Positions 15,079 through 20,806 of a DNA stretch of 64,000 nucleotides are shown piece after piece. Source of the stretch: Phocaeicola fibrisolvens (GTDB lineage: Bacteria > Bacteroidota > Bacteroidia > Bacteroidales > Bacteroidaceae); NCBI RefSeq assembly GCF_025567125.1, contig NZ_JAOQJI010000005.1:82833-146832 (forward strand), in the 5' to 3' direction. Numbering within the stretch: position 1 is the stretch's first letter; every line of letters begins with the position of its first letter. The notes beneath the pieces were generated by a model. It was not told the DNA's origin and did not search any database. It saw nothing but the letters and a program-made list of their open reading frames with translations. The translations under genes and the position numbers were made by a program.

Positions 15079-15558
15079 GAAATTTTCTGTAGTCTCTTCA
15101 AATTTCGTGAATGCTTCCTCGTATTTATTGATTTTATCGGGGTATGGCAAATCCTTGCTGTATATTATGTCCCTGAGTTCATCATAAAGCAGTGAGGAAC
15201 TTTGTACGAGTGAATCATATTTTTCATAAAGTTCTTTATCAAGGTAGAAATGCAATTTCAGGTTCTTGTTTTTCATGTCAATAAGAGGCTCATAAGCTAT
15301 CTTATTCAATTCAAGGATGTCTGTTTGCTCATTGAGGATGTCAATCAGGTTGATGTTTCTCATTGCTGCCTTGTATGAAAGAAAAGAGTCGAGGAATTCT
15401 GATATGGAATTGACGGAGTTTGAGTAGAAGGTTTTGAATTTTAGTTCTTTTTTTCTGATACTCAACTTGTAAAGTTCTCTGATAAAAAAGAATATAATTC
15501 CTACTAGTAATGATAAGGAATCTAAGTGGTTAAGAAGAAGTTCGATAAAATGTTTCAT
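15010..15558 (-). CDS. Antisense cargo gene: N-terminally anchored helical protein
   Basis: The start at 15556-15558 (MKHFIELLLNHLDSLSLLVG) is preferred. Longer in-frame versions run back through tRNA-like RNA B and give low-complexity sequence. The 182 residues have one membrane helix (about 16-33) and a long helical cytoplasmic domain (FLSYKAAMRNINLIDIL, LHFYLDKELYEKYDSL). The gene is on the opposite strand to the early genes around it, so it is probably expressed in the lysogen from its own promoter. The design resembles the membrane protein at 6517-7191, without clear homology. Confidence 0.65.
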   Translation of the reverse strand: MKHFIELLLNHLDSLSLLVGIIFFFIRELYKLSIRKKELKFKTFYSNSVNSISEFLDSFLSYKAAMRNINLIDILNEQTDILELNKIAYEPLIDMKNKNLKLHFYLDKELYEKYDSLVQSSSLLYDELRDIIYSKDLPYPDKINKYEEAFTKFEETTENFLIQAINESQKMLSNHKEKRNHT

Positions 15559-15597
15559 AAATCTTAATTTTTGAATTTCCAACACAAAATTAAGAAA

Positions 15598-15638
15598 TCC
15601 CTCCGGAGAAATTCCATGATTATAAAATTCCGGAGGGA
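15598..15638. other. Inverted repeat just before tRNA-like RNA B
   Basis: TCCCTCCGGA (15598-15607) pairs with TCCGGAGGGA (15629-15638). The stem ends 4 nt before the tRNA-like RNA. A comparable hairpin precedes tRNA-like RNA C by 5 nt. Confidence 0.65.
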
Positions 15639-15642
15639 ACAT

Positions 15643-15729
15643 TCCGAGGTTGTTTAATGGCAGAACGGCACCAGTCTGAGGGCATAAGGATTTTTGGTGC
15701 AGGTGGCGGTTCGAATCCGTCTCTCGGAA
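15643..15729 (+). tRNA. tRNA-like RNA B with a 23-nt anticodon loop
   Basis: The acceptor stem TCCGAGG (15643-15649) pairs with TCTCGGA (15722-15728), with one G-T pair. The D arm is GTTT-AATGGCA-GAAC, the anticodon stem GCACC (15668-15672) with GGTGC (15696-15700), and the T arm GGCGG-TTCGAAT-CCGTC. All conserved D- and T-loop positions are present. The anticodon loop is 23 nt (21 if A15673 pairs with T15695), so no normal anticodon can be assigned. No CCA is encoded. Confidence 0.7.
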
Positions 15730-15745
15730 CTTAAACTTATTAGTT

Positions 15746-15916
15746 ATGAAAGTATTTAGTCGTATATGGATGCTGATGGTAGCTATATGTGCTGTTGGCA
15801 TGTTGTATGGAGCAATCACAATACCAAGTCCGGTGCAGGGTATATGGATATGCTCCTGTATAATCATTGTAATTGCATCGGTATATGCTTGTGTTATAAT
15901 ATGGAAAGAAAGGTAG
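15746..15916 (+). CDS. 56-residue two-TM membrane protein
   Basis: The frame starts 16 bp after tRNA-like RNA B and encodes two hydrophobic segments, about residues 8-25 (WMLMVAICAVGMLYGAIT) and 33-52 (IWICSCIIIVIASVYACVII), with a short polar link and the tail WKER. Such small hydrophobic phage proteins can be holin-like or act in superinfection exclusion; nothing here decides which. The next gene starts 5 bp downstream. Confidence 0.6.
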   Translation: MKVFSRIWMLMVAICAVGMLYGAITIPSPVQGIWICSCIIIVIASVYACVIIWKER

Positions 15917-15921
15917 AAGTT

Positions 15922-16116
15922 ATGGGCAAAAGACCTATTGTATCGACATTACGATCCATGAAAATAGATGAAGAGGTTATTTTTGGTATTCATCAGAGAA
16001 TTTCTCTTATGGGTACAATAGCCAATAGGTTGGATGTTGAACGTGCTTCAGGTATGTCATGGAAATGCAAGACAGACCGTGAAGCCGGAATTGTAACGGT
16101 TAAACGTGTTAGCTGA
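15922..16116 (+). CDS. Small basic early protein
   Basis: The ATG at 15922 gives 64 residues (MGKRPIVSTLRSMKIDEEVIF); the longer in-frame version overlaps the small membrane protein gene and is cysteine-rich nonsense. The sequence resembles short phage proteins that carry a basic helix followed by beta strands, and could bind nucleic acid. It is translationally coupled to the next gene by a TGATG overlap. Confidence 0.6.
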   Translation: MGKRPIVSTLRSMKIDEEVIFGIHQRISLMGTIANRLDVERASGMSWKCKTDREAGIVTVKRVS

Positions 16117-16412
16117 TGGTGTTCGAATTAAATGGGAAGTTTATGACTACAATATTGTCAGATAATACAGCAGGAATGATTCTTGAGAACATACTTCTTG
16201 CAATGGAAGGAATAAAGTTCAGCAAGTCTCAGGCATCAGGAATAGTCGGTTCCGAGAACCGGTTGGAAAAGCTTGTTGAGAGCGGTAAGATACGTGCTGA
16301 GAAGAAGGCAGATTGTCAGAACGGAAAATGGTTCTGCAATGGTGCTGATGTGTTAAGGTACTGTTCGTACAAGAAGAGACATAAAAAAAGGAACAAGTCT
16401 AAAAGCCTGTGA
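16116..16412 (+). CDS. 98-residue basic early protein
   Basis: The start codon overlaps the preceding stop (TGATG). The protein (MVFELNGKFMTTILSDNTAG) has a middle part with GIKFSKSQASGIVGSENRLEKL, resembling a winged or homeodomain-like helix pair, and a very basic end (KKRHKKRNKSK). DNA or RNA binding is likely from charge alone. An alternative start is the ATG at residue 10. Confidence 0.6.
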   Translation: MVFELNGKFMTTILSDNTAGMILENILLAMEGIKFSKSQASGIVGSENRLEKLVESGKIRAEKKADCQNGKWFCNGADVLRYCSYKKRHKKRNKSKSL

Positions 16413-16455
16413 AAGTGGTTATTTTCTACATAAATGTTTACGTTTTAATTTCTTG

Positions 16456-16490
16456 GTGTACGGACTGGCTTGTGAAAGTCGTCCGTACAC
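16456..16490. other. Perfect hairpin just before tRNA-like RNA C
   Basis: GTGTACGGAC (16456-16465) pairs exactly with GTCCGTACAC (16481-16490) around a 15-nt loop. It ends 5 nt before the acceptor stem of tRNA-like RNA C, matching the hairpin position before B. Confidence 0.7.
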
Positions 16491-16495
16491 ACACT

Positions 16496-16599
16496 GGGCA
16501 ATTAGTTTAATGGTAGAATATCGACAGTTTCCATGTATTATTGTTTCTTTAAATTGTCTTGCTTTGTCGAAGGTACGGGTTCGAATCCCGTATTGCCCG
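16496..16599 (+). tRNA. tRNA-like RNA C with a 40-nt anticodon loop
   Basis: The acceptor stem GGGCAAT (16496-16502) pairs perfectly with ATTGCCC (16592-16598). T8 and A9 are present, the D arm is GTTT-AATGGTA-GAAT and the T arm ACGGG-TTCGAAT-CCCGT. The anticodon stem TCGAC (16521-16525) pairs with GTCGA (16566-16570), and A16526 with T16565 can add a sixth pair. The loop is 38-40 nt, AT-rich, with no readable anticodon. The variable loop AGGT is standard. No CCA is encoded. Confidence 0.72.
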
Positions 16600-16616
16600 C
16601 AACCCTTTATAAGTTA

Positions 16617-16723
16617 TCCGTTACAAATCCGAAAGTAGGGCGAAGATAGCGCAGGTTTTATCCGCACGGCATCGGTTAGCCGTTGACTCTATCTGAAAGG
16701 TAACGCGAAATCGGAAAGGATTG
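16617..16723 (+). ncRNA. Pseudoknot-capable structured RNA
   Basis: After tRNA-like RNA C the DNA can form CGTTAC with GTAACG, a nested AGATAG/CTATCT stem closing a CGGC/GCCG hairpin, and AATCC with GGATT crossing the first helix. The crossing makes an H-type pseudoknot. The intrinsic terminator at 16736-16763 would end the transcript. No family is recognised; the fold was traced by eye and not scored. Confidence 0.45.
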
Positions 16724-16735
16724 ATTGTGTGATGT

Positions 16736-16763
16736 GCCCCGGAGAATATGCTTCGGGGCTTTT
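16736..16763 (+). terminator. Intrinsic terminator of the tRNA-like RNA region
   Basis: GCCCCG (16736-16741) and CGGGGC (16754-16759) with an extra AG/CT pairing form a GC-rich hairpin followed by TTTT. It argues against the upstream GTG/ATG starts at 16729-16732 for the next gene. Confidence 0.7.
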
Positions 16764-16776
16764 AATAGATAATTTT

Positions 16777-17199
16777 ATGGATGAAATACTTGCTGGTAAG
16801 ATTTGCCCATACTGTGGTAAACCTACCGAATTTGTTGACAGCTCCGTAATATACGGACGTTCGTACGGTATGATTTATATATGCCGTGATTGCAGGGCTT
16901 ATGTAGGAGTTCATAAAGGAACAGACCAGGCATTAGGCCGTTTGGCAAATGCAGAACTAAGAGAGGCCAAGAAAGAAGCTCACTTCTATTTTGACCAGAT
17001 AGCTAAGACAGACCTTATAAATAAGATTTGGAAGAAACATATCCCAAATACATCAAACAGGAATAAGGCTTACCTGTGGTTATCCATTCAATTAGGGATA
17101 CCACACGAAATCTGTCACATAGGTATGTTCGATGTGAAGGATTGCAAACGTGTTGTTGAGTTGTGTAGACCTATCTGTGATACAAATGTTAAGGCGTAA
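16777..17199 (+). CDS. Zinc-finger protein of DUF3268 type
   Basis: I place the start at 16777 (MDEILAGKICPYCGK), because the longer frame begins inside a terminator hairpin. The 140 residues contain CPYC and CRDC knuckles (a four-cysteine zinc site), AYVGVHKGTDQALGRLA and AHFYFDQI, the pattern of the DUF3268 zinc-finger family found in phages and plasmids. The biochemical role is unknown; nucleic-acid binding is likely. The first promoter cassette begins at its stop codon. Confidence 0.75.
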   Translation: MDEILAGKICPYCGKPTEFVDSSVIYGRSYGMIYICRDCRAYVGVHKGTDQALGRLANAELREAKKEAHFYFDQIAKTDLINKIWKKHIPNTSNRNKAYLWLSIQLGIPHEICHIGMFDVKDCKRVVELCRPICDTNVKA

Positions 17200-17277
17200 A
17201 AATGGCGAAGTTTCTGTTTGCAAAACTTGACCATCTGAACTACCTTTACTGATGTAATGAACTAAAAGTCAAACCAT
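17198..17277 (+). promoter_or_regulatory. Repeated phage promoter cassette, copy 1
   Basis: TTTG (17217-17220), 20 bp, then TACCTTTA (17241-17248) form a Bacteroides-type promoter. An inverted repeat AAGTTT/AAACTT (17208-17213, 17223-17228) surrounds the -33 box. The unit ends in the leader ACTAAAAGTCAAACC just before the Rad52-like gene. Related copies lie at 25015, 28585 and 51240. Confidence 0.8.
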
Positions 17278-17290
17278 TAATACTTTAATT

Positions 17291-18094
17291 ATGGCTGAAA
17301 GAAAAGCTAAAACAGAAGTTCCTGAAAAAGATAATCAGGAAGAAAAACAGGAAGAAAAAGAAGTGCAACAGACACTTTCTGAAAAGGTTGGTAACATAAG
17401 AACCTTGAAAGCGAACGAGATTGAATGTCGAATCGGTACAATCAATGAGAAAGGATGTACATTGTTGCTGTACAAGGATGCCCGTGTGGATATGAGGCTG
17501 CTTGATGAGGTGTTCGGCCCCATGAACTGGAAGAGAGACCACGAAGTAGTGAACGGAAATCTGTTCTGCACCATATCCATTTATGATGAACGTAAAAAGG
17601 AATGGGTGAGTAAACAGGATGTCGGTACGGAATCTAATACCGAGAAGGAGAAAGGACAGGCTTCGGATGCTTTCAAACGTGCCGGATTCAACTGGGGGAT
17701 TGGTCGAGAACTTTACTCGGCACCTTTTATTTGGGTGAAACTTGAGCCAAGCGAAATCAGTAAGAGCACTTCGGGTAGATGTTCTACTTATACTAAGTTC
17801 TCTGTAAGCGAGATTGAGTATGACGAGAACAGAGAGGTTAGTAAATGTATCATTGTGGACCACAATGGTGCTATAAGATACCAGTTCCCAAAGCCAAAGG
17901 AACAGAAATCTGAGCAGCCTCAACAAAATTCAAGCGTATTTTCCGGTAAACAGCTTCAGGAAGCGATTGATAAAGTAAGGGCATGTAAGAGTAGATCTGA
18001 TATTAATGCTGTGTGGAAAAAATATACTGCAATGCAAAACAACCTTGAGTTCAAGAACGAGATTCAGAACATGTGTAAAAAATATCCCAAATGA
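17291..18094 (+). CDS. Rad52-like single-strand annealing protein
   Basis: The 267-residue protein starts with an acidic, low-complexity stretch (1-35) and then a Rad52/22-type annealing core, seen in LLDEVFGPMNWKRDHEV, DVGTESNTEKEKGQASDAF and KRAGFNWGIGRELYSAPFIW. Phage annealases pair complementary single strands during recombination and replication. The C-terminal 70 residues are variable and may bind SSB. It heads a recombination operon with a PD-(D/E)XK nuclease and SSB and is driven by promoter cassette copy 1. Confidence 0.85.
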   Translation: MAERKAKTEVPEKDNQEEKQEEKEVQQTLSEKVGNIRTLKANEIECRIGTINEKGCTLLLYKDARVDMRLLDEVFGPMNWKRDHEVVNGNLFCTISIYDERKKEWVSKQDVGTESNTEKEKGQASDAFKRAGFNWGIGRELYSAPFIWVKLEPSEISKSTSGRCSTYTKFSVSEIEYDENREVSKCIIVDHNGAIRYQFPKPKEQKSEQPQQNSSVFSGKQLQEAIDKVRACKSRSDINAVWKKYTAMQNNLEFKNEIQNMCKKYPK

Positions 18095-19014
18095 TAGAAT
18101 TAGTTAAGTCAAGTGTGGTTTTCAATGAAGAGAACCACACCTATTTCCTGGGCGACAAGCAGCTTTCAGGAATTACAGGAATGATTAAGAGACAGTTGTT
18201 CCCTGATAAGTATAGAGATGTTCCTAAGTTTGTGCTGGAAAAGGCTGCTGAGAGGGGCACAAAGGTCCATCATGATTGCCAGTTCGCAGATGTAACGGGA
18301 TTTGAGCCAGAAAGCAATGAGGCACTTAATTACTTAATGATACGTACTGGTGCTGGTTATACAGCTCTTGATAATGAATACACAGTCTCTGATGAAGAGC
18401 ACTTCGCTTCAAATATTGATTGTGTCTGGGAGAAGGATGGAACTATAGCACTTGCCGACATCAAGACAACGTATAAGCCGGATATTGAATACCTCGAATG
18501 GCAGTTGTCAATATATGCGTACCTGTTCGAAAAGCAGAATCCTGAGCTGAAGGTTTCTAAACTGTACGGTGTATGGCTTTACAATGAAAAGTCAGAGCTT
18601 ATTCCACTTGTCCGGAAATCTGACGTGGAGGTCAAAAGGCTGTTGCAGTGTGAGATTGAGGGAACACGTTACCTTGATACTGAAACTGCACTTGAACACA
18701 AGCAGGATGAAGTACAGCTATTGCCAAAGGACGTGATAAACAAATATCTTGAAGCTGTAGCGGAAGTTGAGAGAATACAGCCGTTCATTGACGGTTTCAA
18801 GGATTCGTTGAAACGCGCAATGGTTGAACACGATGTCAAGTCGTGGGACACAGGTGTATTGAAAGCTACCATAACACCTGCAGGAATCAAAAAATCTTTC
18901 GACACTAAGAGGTTTCAATCTGAGCATCCCGAGTTGTATAAACAGTACATCAAGGAGACTGAAACTGCTGCATCTATAAGAATCACATTAAGAAAGGAGG
19001 AAGAAAATGCTTAA
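18091..19014 (+). CDS. PD-(D/E)XK exonuclease of the recombination module
   Basis: The 307-residue protein has the core of lambda Exo/Cas4-like nucleases: Asp in ASNIDCVWEKD, then ALADIKTTYKPD with the D-x-K metal and catalytic residues, followed by EWQLSIYAYLF, which is the Q-xxx-Y motif. Such enzymes resect double-strand ends to feed the annealase. The start overlaps the Rad52-like gene by 4 bp (ATGA), so the pair is co-translated, as with classical exonuclease/annealase pairs. Confidence 0.82.
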   Translation: MIELVKSSVVFNEENHTYFLGDKQLSGITGMIKRQLFPDKYRDVPKFVLEKAAERGTKVHHDCQFADVTGFEPESNEALNYLMIRTGAGYTALDNEYTVSDEEHFASNIDCVWEKDGTIALADIKTTYKPDIEYLEWQLSIYAYLFEKQNPELKVSKLYGVWLYNEKSELIPLVRKSDVEVKRLLQCEIEGTRYLDTETALEHKQDEVQLLPKDVINKYLEAVAEVERIQPFIDGFKDSLKRAMVEHDVKSWDTGVLKATITPAGIKKSFDTKRFQSEHPELYKQYIKETETAASIRITLRKEEENA

Positions 19015-19414
19015 TAAGGTAATGCTGATAGGGCATCTTGGAAAGGACCCTGATGTAAGAACGCTTGATTCCGGAACAAAAGTCTGCCAGTTCACACTGG
19101 CAACGACGGAAAAGGGATACACGTTGCAGAATGGTACTCAGGTACCGGACAGGACAGAGTGGCACAATATTGTACTATGGAAGGGGCTTGCTGAGGTTGC
19201 AGGTAAATATCTTCACAAGGGAGACAAGGTTTTTATCGAAGGTAAAATCAGATCCAGAAGTTATGAGGATAACAGTAAGGTGAAGAGATATATCACAGAG
19301 ATATTCGCAGATAACATGGAGATTCTTTCCACAACATCTAAGAGTGGTTCACAGAATAATGTTTTTGAAGCTCCATTACCATCAGAGACTCCAAGTGATG
19401 ATTTACCGTTCTGA
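19007..19414 (+). CDS. ssb: Single-stranded DNA-binding protein
   Basis: The 135-residue protein has the SSB OB-fold (MLNKVMLIGHLGKDPDVR, FTLATTE, TEWHNIVLWKGLAEVA, FIEGKIRSRSYED) in residues 1-105 and the acidic tip PSDDLPF, which recruits partner proteins. It coats phage single-stranded DNA during replication and recombination. The start overlaps the nuclease gene by 8 bp. Confidence 0.95.
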   Translation: MLNKVMLIGHLGKDPDVRTLDSGTKVCQFTLATTEKGYTLQNGTQVPDRTEWHNIVLWKGLAEVAGKYLHKGDKVFIEGKIRSRSYEDNSKVKRYITEIFADNMEILSTTSKSGSQNNVFEAPLPSETPSDDLPF

Positions 19415-19416
19415 TT

Positions 19417-19872
19417 ATGGAAGCTACTATAATTAAGAAAGACGGTAAGGCCACCATGGACAAGGATTTCAACTTCATGCTAAGCCTTCTCCGTAATGGT
19501 GAATATACTCTTACCATCAAGAGAAAGACTAAGCCCAGGACGCTGGACCAGAACGCACTCATGTGGATGTGGTTCAGGTGCGTGGGTGGTGCCTTGCGTG
19601 AGTTCACCGGTGAAGCGTACTGGAGTACAAAGGAAGGTGTGGAAACGATACATGACCTGTATTGTAAGAAATTCCTTACAAAGATGGTTGTTACCCCTAA
19701 AGGTGAAACAACGGAACTCGCAAGAGGTACAAAAGGTCTTAGCACTATGGAGATGTCACATTTCCTGGATGCTGTCAAGACTGATATAATGACTGAATAC
19801 GGTATACAGCTACCGTTACCTACAGACAAGTATTATTCGGCATTTGCAGCCGAGTACGAAAACAAATATTAA
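19417..19872 (+). CDS. NinB-like recombination protein
   Basis: The 151 residues include RKTKPRTLDQNALMWMWF near 35-52, the S/T-x-x-QN-A-x-x-W signature of phage NinB proteins, and a C-terminal segment TMEMSHFLDAVKTDIMTEYG typical of the same family. NinB binds single-stranded DNA and serves RecFOR-like roles in lambda recombination. The gene follows ssb by 2 bp, within the recombination operon. Confidence 0.75.
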   Translation: MEATIIKKDGKATMDKDFNFMLSLLRNGEYTLTIKRKTKPRTLDQNALMWMWFRCVGGALREFTGEAYWSTKEGVETIHDLYCKKFLTKMVVTPKGETTELARGTKGLSTMEMSHFLDAVKTDIMTEYGIQLPLPTDKYYSAFAAEYENKY

Positions 19873-19873
19873 T

Positions 19874-20476
19874 ATGGCAATAATTAAAGATTACGAACCG
19901 GAAGAACTGAAGTTTGTTCTTCCGGAAGCAGTTCGGGAACAGTTTCCAATGGAACTGCAATTTGAGAACGCTGAGAGTGAGAAAGACATTCTGAAAGCAG
20001 TGAACGAACACTTCAATGCTTTGTTCCCTGAGAACGAGATGGCGCTTCGCTACATGGATGACGTGGAGAAATCGGACCTTCGTGGGAAATACTGCAAGCT
20101 TGTAGAGCAGGAGCTTCCTGAAGCTGAGAATGCTTTGCTGAACGCTAAGGAAGAGGCAAAACGTATCAAGACGGATGCTGAGGAAAGGTTGAATTCATTG
20201 AGCAAGCAGATTAAGGATTACGCTGCAAAAGTACAGGAAGGAACAGAGGAAAAGCAACTTCCGGCTACAAAGACTTTCCGCATAGCATTGAATGGATATT
20301 TCCTGTATTACTCAATTCTTAACGGAAAGGTCGTGCTGGCCAAATCTGAAAAGATTCCATCCTACGACAAATCATCATTGTGGGCACAGGAAGACAAGAA
20401 CCGTGTGGCAATGATGGAGCTTTTCCAGCACCTGAGAGACCTTCTGATGAAGAGTTTGACAAGGAGCATGACATGA
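19874..20476 (+). CDS. Phage protein of DUF1351-like type, 3' end frameshifted
   Basis: The ATG at 19874 gives 200 residues (MAIIKDYEPEELKFVLPEAV). A central coiled coil (AENALLNAKEEAKRIKTDAEE) and a C-terminal beta region (TFRIALNGYFLYY) resemble DUF1351-type phage proteins near recombination genes. The last residues LRDLLMKSLTRSMT look unnatural. A -1 shift at about 20421 would give FPAPERPSDEEFDKEHD and a long acidic tail ending at 20541, just past the start of the HNH gene. The gene is therefore probably frameshifted, by mutation, sequencing error or recoding. Confidence 0.7.
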   Translation: MAIIKDYEPEELKFVLPEAVREQFPMELQFENAESEKDILKAVNEHFNALFPENEMALRYMDDVEKSDLRGKYCKLVEQELPEAENALLNAKEEAKRIKTDAEERLNSLSKQIKDYAAKVQEGTEEKQLPATKTFRIALNGYFLYYSILNGKVVLAKSEKIPSYDKSSLWAQEDKNRVAMMELFQHLRDLLMKSLTRSMT

Positions 20477-20533
20477 TTCCGGACGATGAAGGTGAAGTGA
20501 TGGGTGAAGATGATTTCAATCAAGCTGTAGGAG

Positions 20534-20806
20534 ATGAGTAGATTGCAGCATAAGCGTGGCCGCAAGTCCAATTATGCACATTCTCTTAACAACCCATATT
20601 GGGAAAAGGTTGCAAGAGAGGTGAGGTTAAGGGATGGGCATAAGTGCATGATTTGCGGCGCACGCTATCCTTTGGAAGTGCATCACAAGACATATAAGAT
20701 AAATGGCGTTTCAATTGTAGGAAAGGAACTTGAGCACCTTGATTGCCTTGTTACTCTATGTGCTTCCTGCCACGAAAAAGTTCATAAAGGAATAATCAGA
20801 TTATGA
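20534..20806 (+). CDS. HNH endonuclease
   Basis: The 90-residue protein shows the HNH core: CMICG (zinc), LEVHHKTY with the catalytic His pair, LVTLCASCHEKVHKG with the second zinc pair and final His. It cuts DNA with a beta-beta-alpha-metal fold. Its small size suits a free-standing nuclease or mobile nuclease gene. It overlaps the helicase start by 4 bp (ATGA), so they are translated together. Confidence 0.88.
   Translation: MSRLQHKRGRKSNYAHSLNNPYWEKVAREVRLRDGHKCMICGARYPLEVHHKTYKINGVSIVGKELEHLDCLVTLCASCHEKVHKGIIRL

Noticed and set aside
14681..16599. Group I or group II introns in the tRNA-like RNAs
   Set aside because: The inserts are only about 16-33 nt longer than a normal loop, far too short for self-splicing introns.
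16729..16776. Upstream GTG/ATG start for the DUF3268-type zinc-finger gene
   Set aside because: The added 16 residues lie in a GC hairpin followed by T residues that looks like a terminator; the start at 16777 leads directly into the conserved CPYC region.
17285..17926. 213-codon minus-strand frame
   Set aside because: It is antisense to the Rad52-like gene, and its Phe/Leu runs mirror the Lys/Glu-rich start of that gene.
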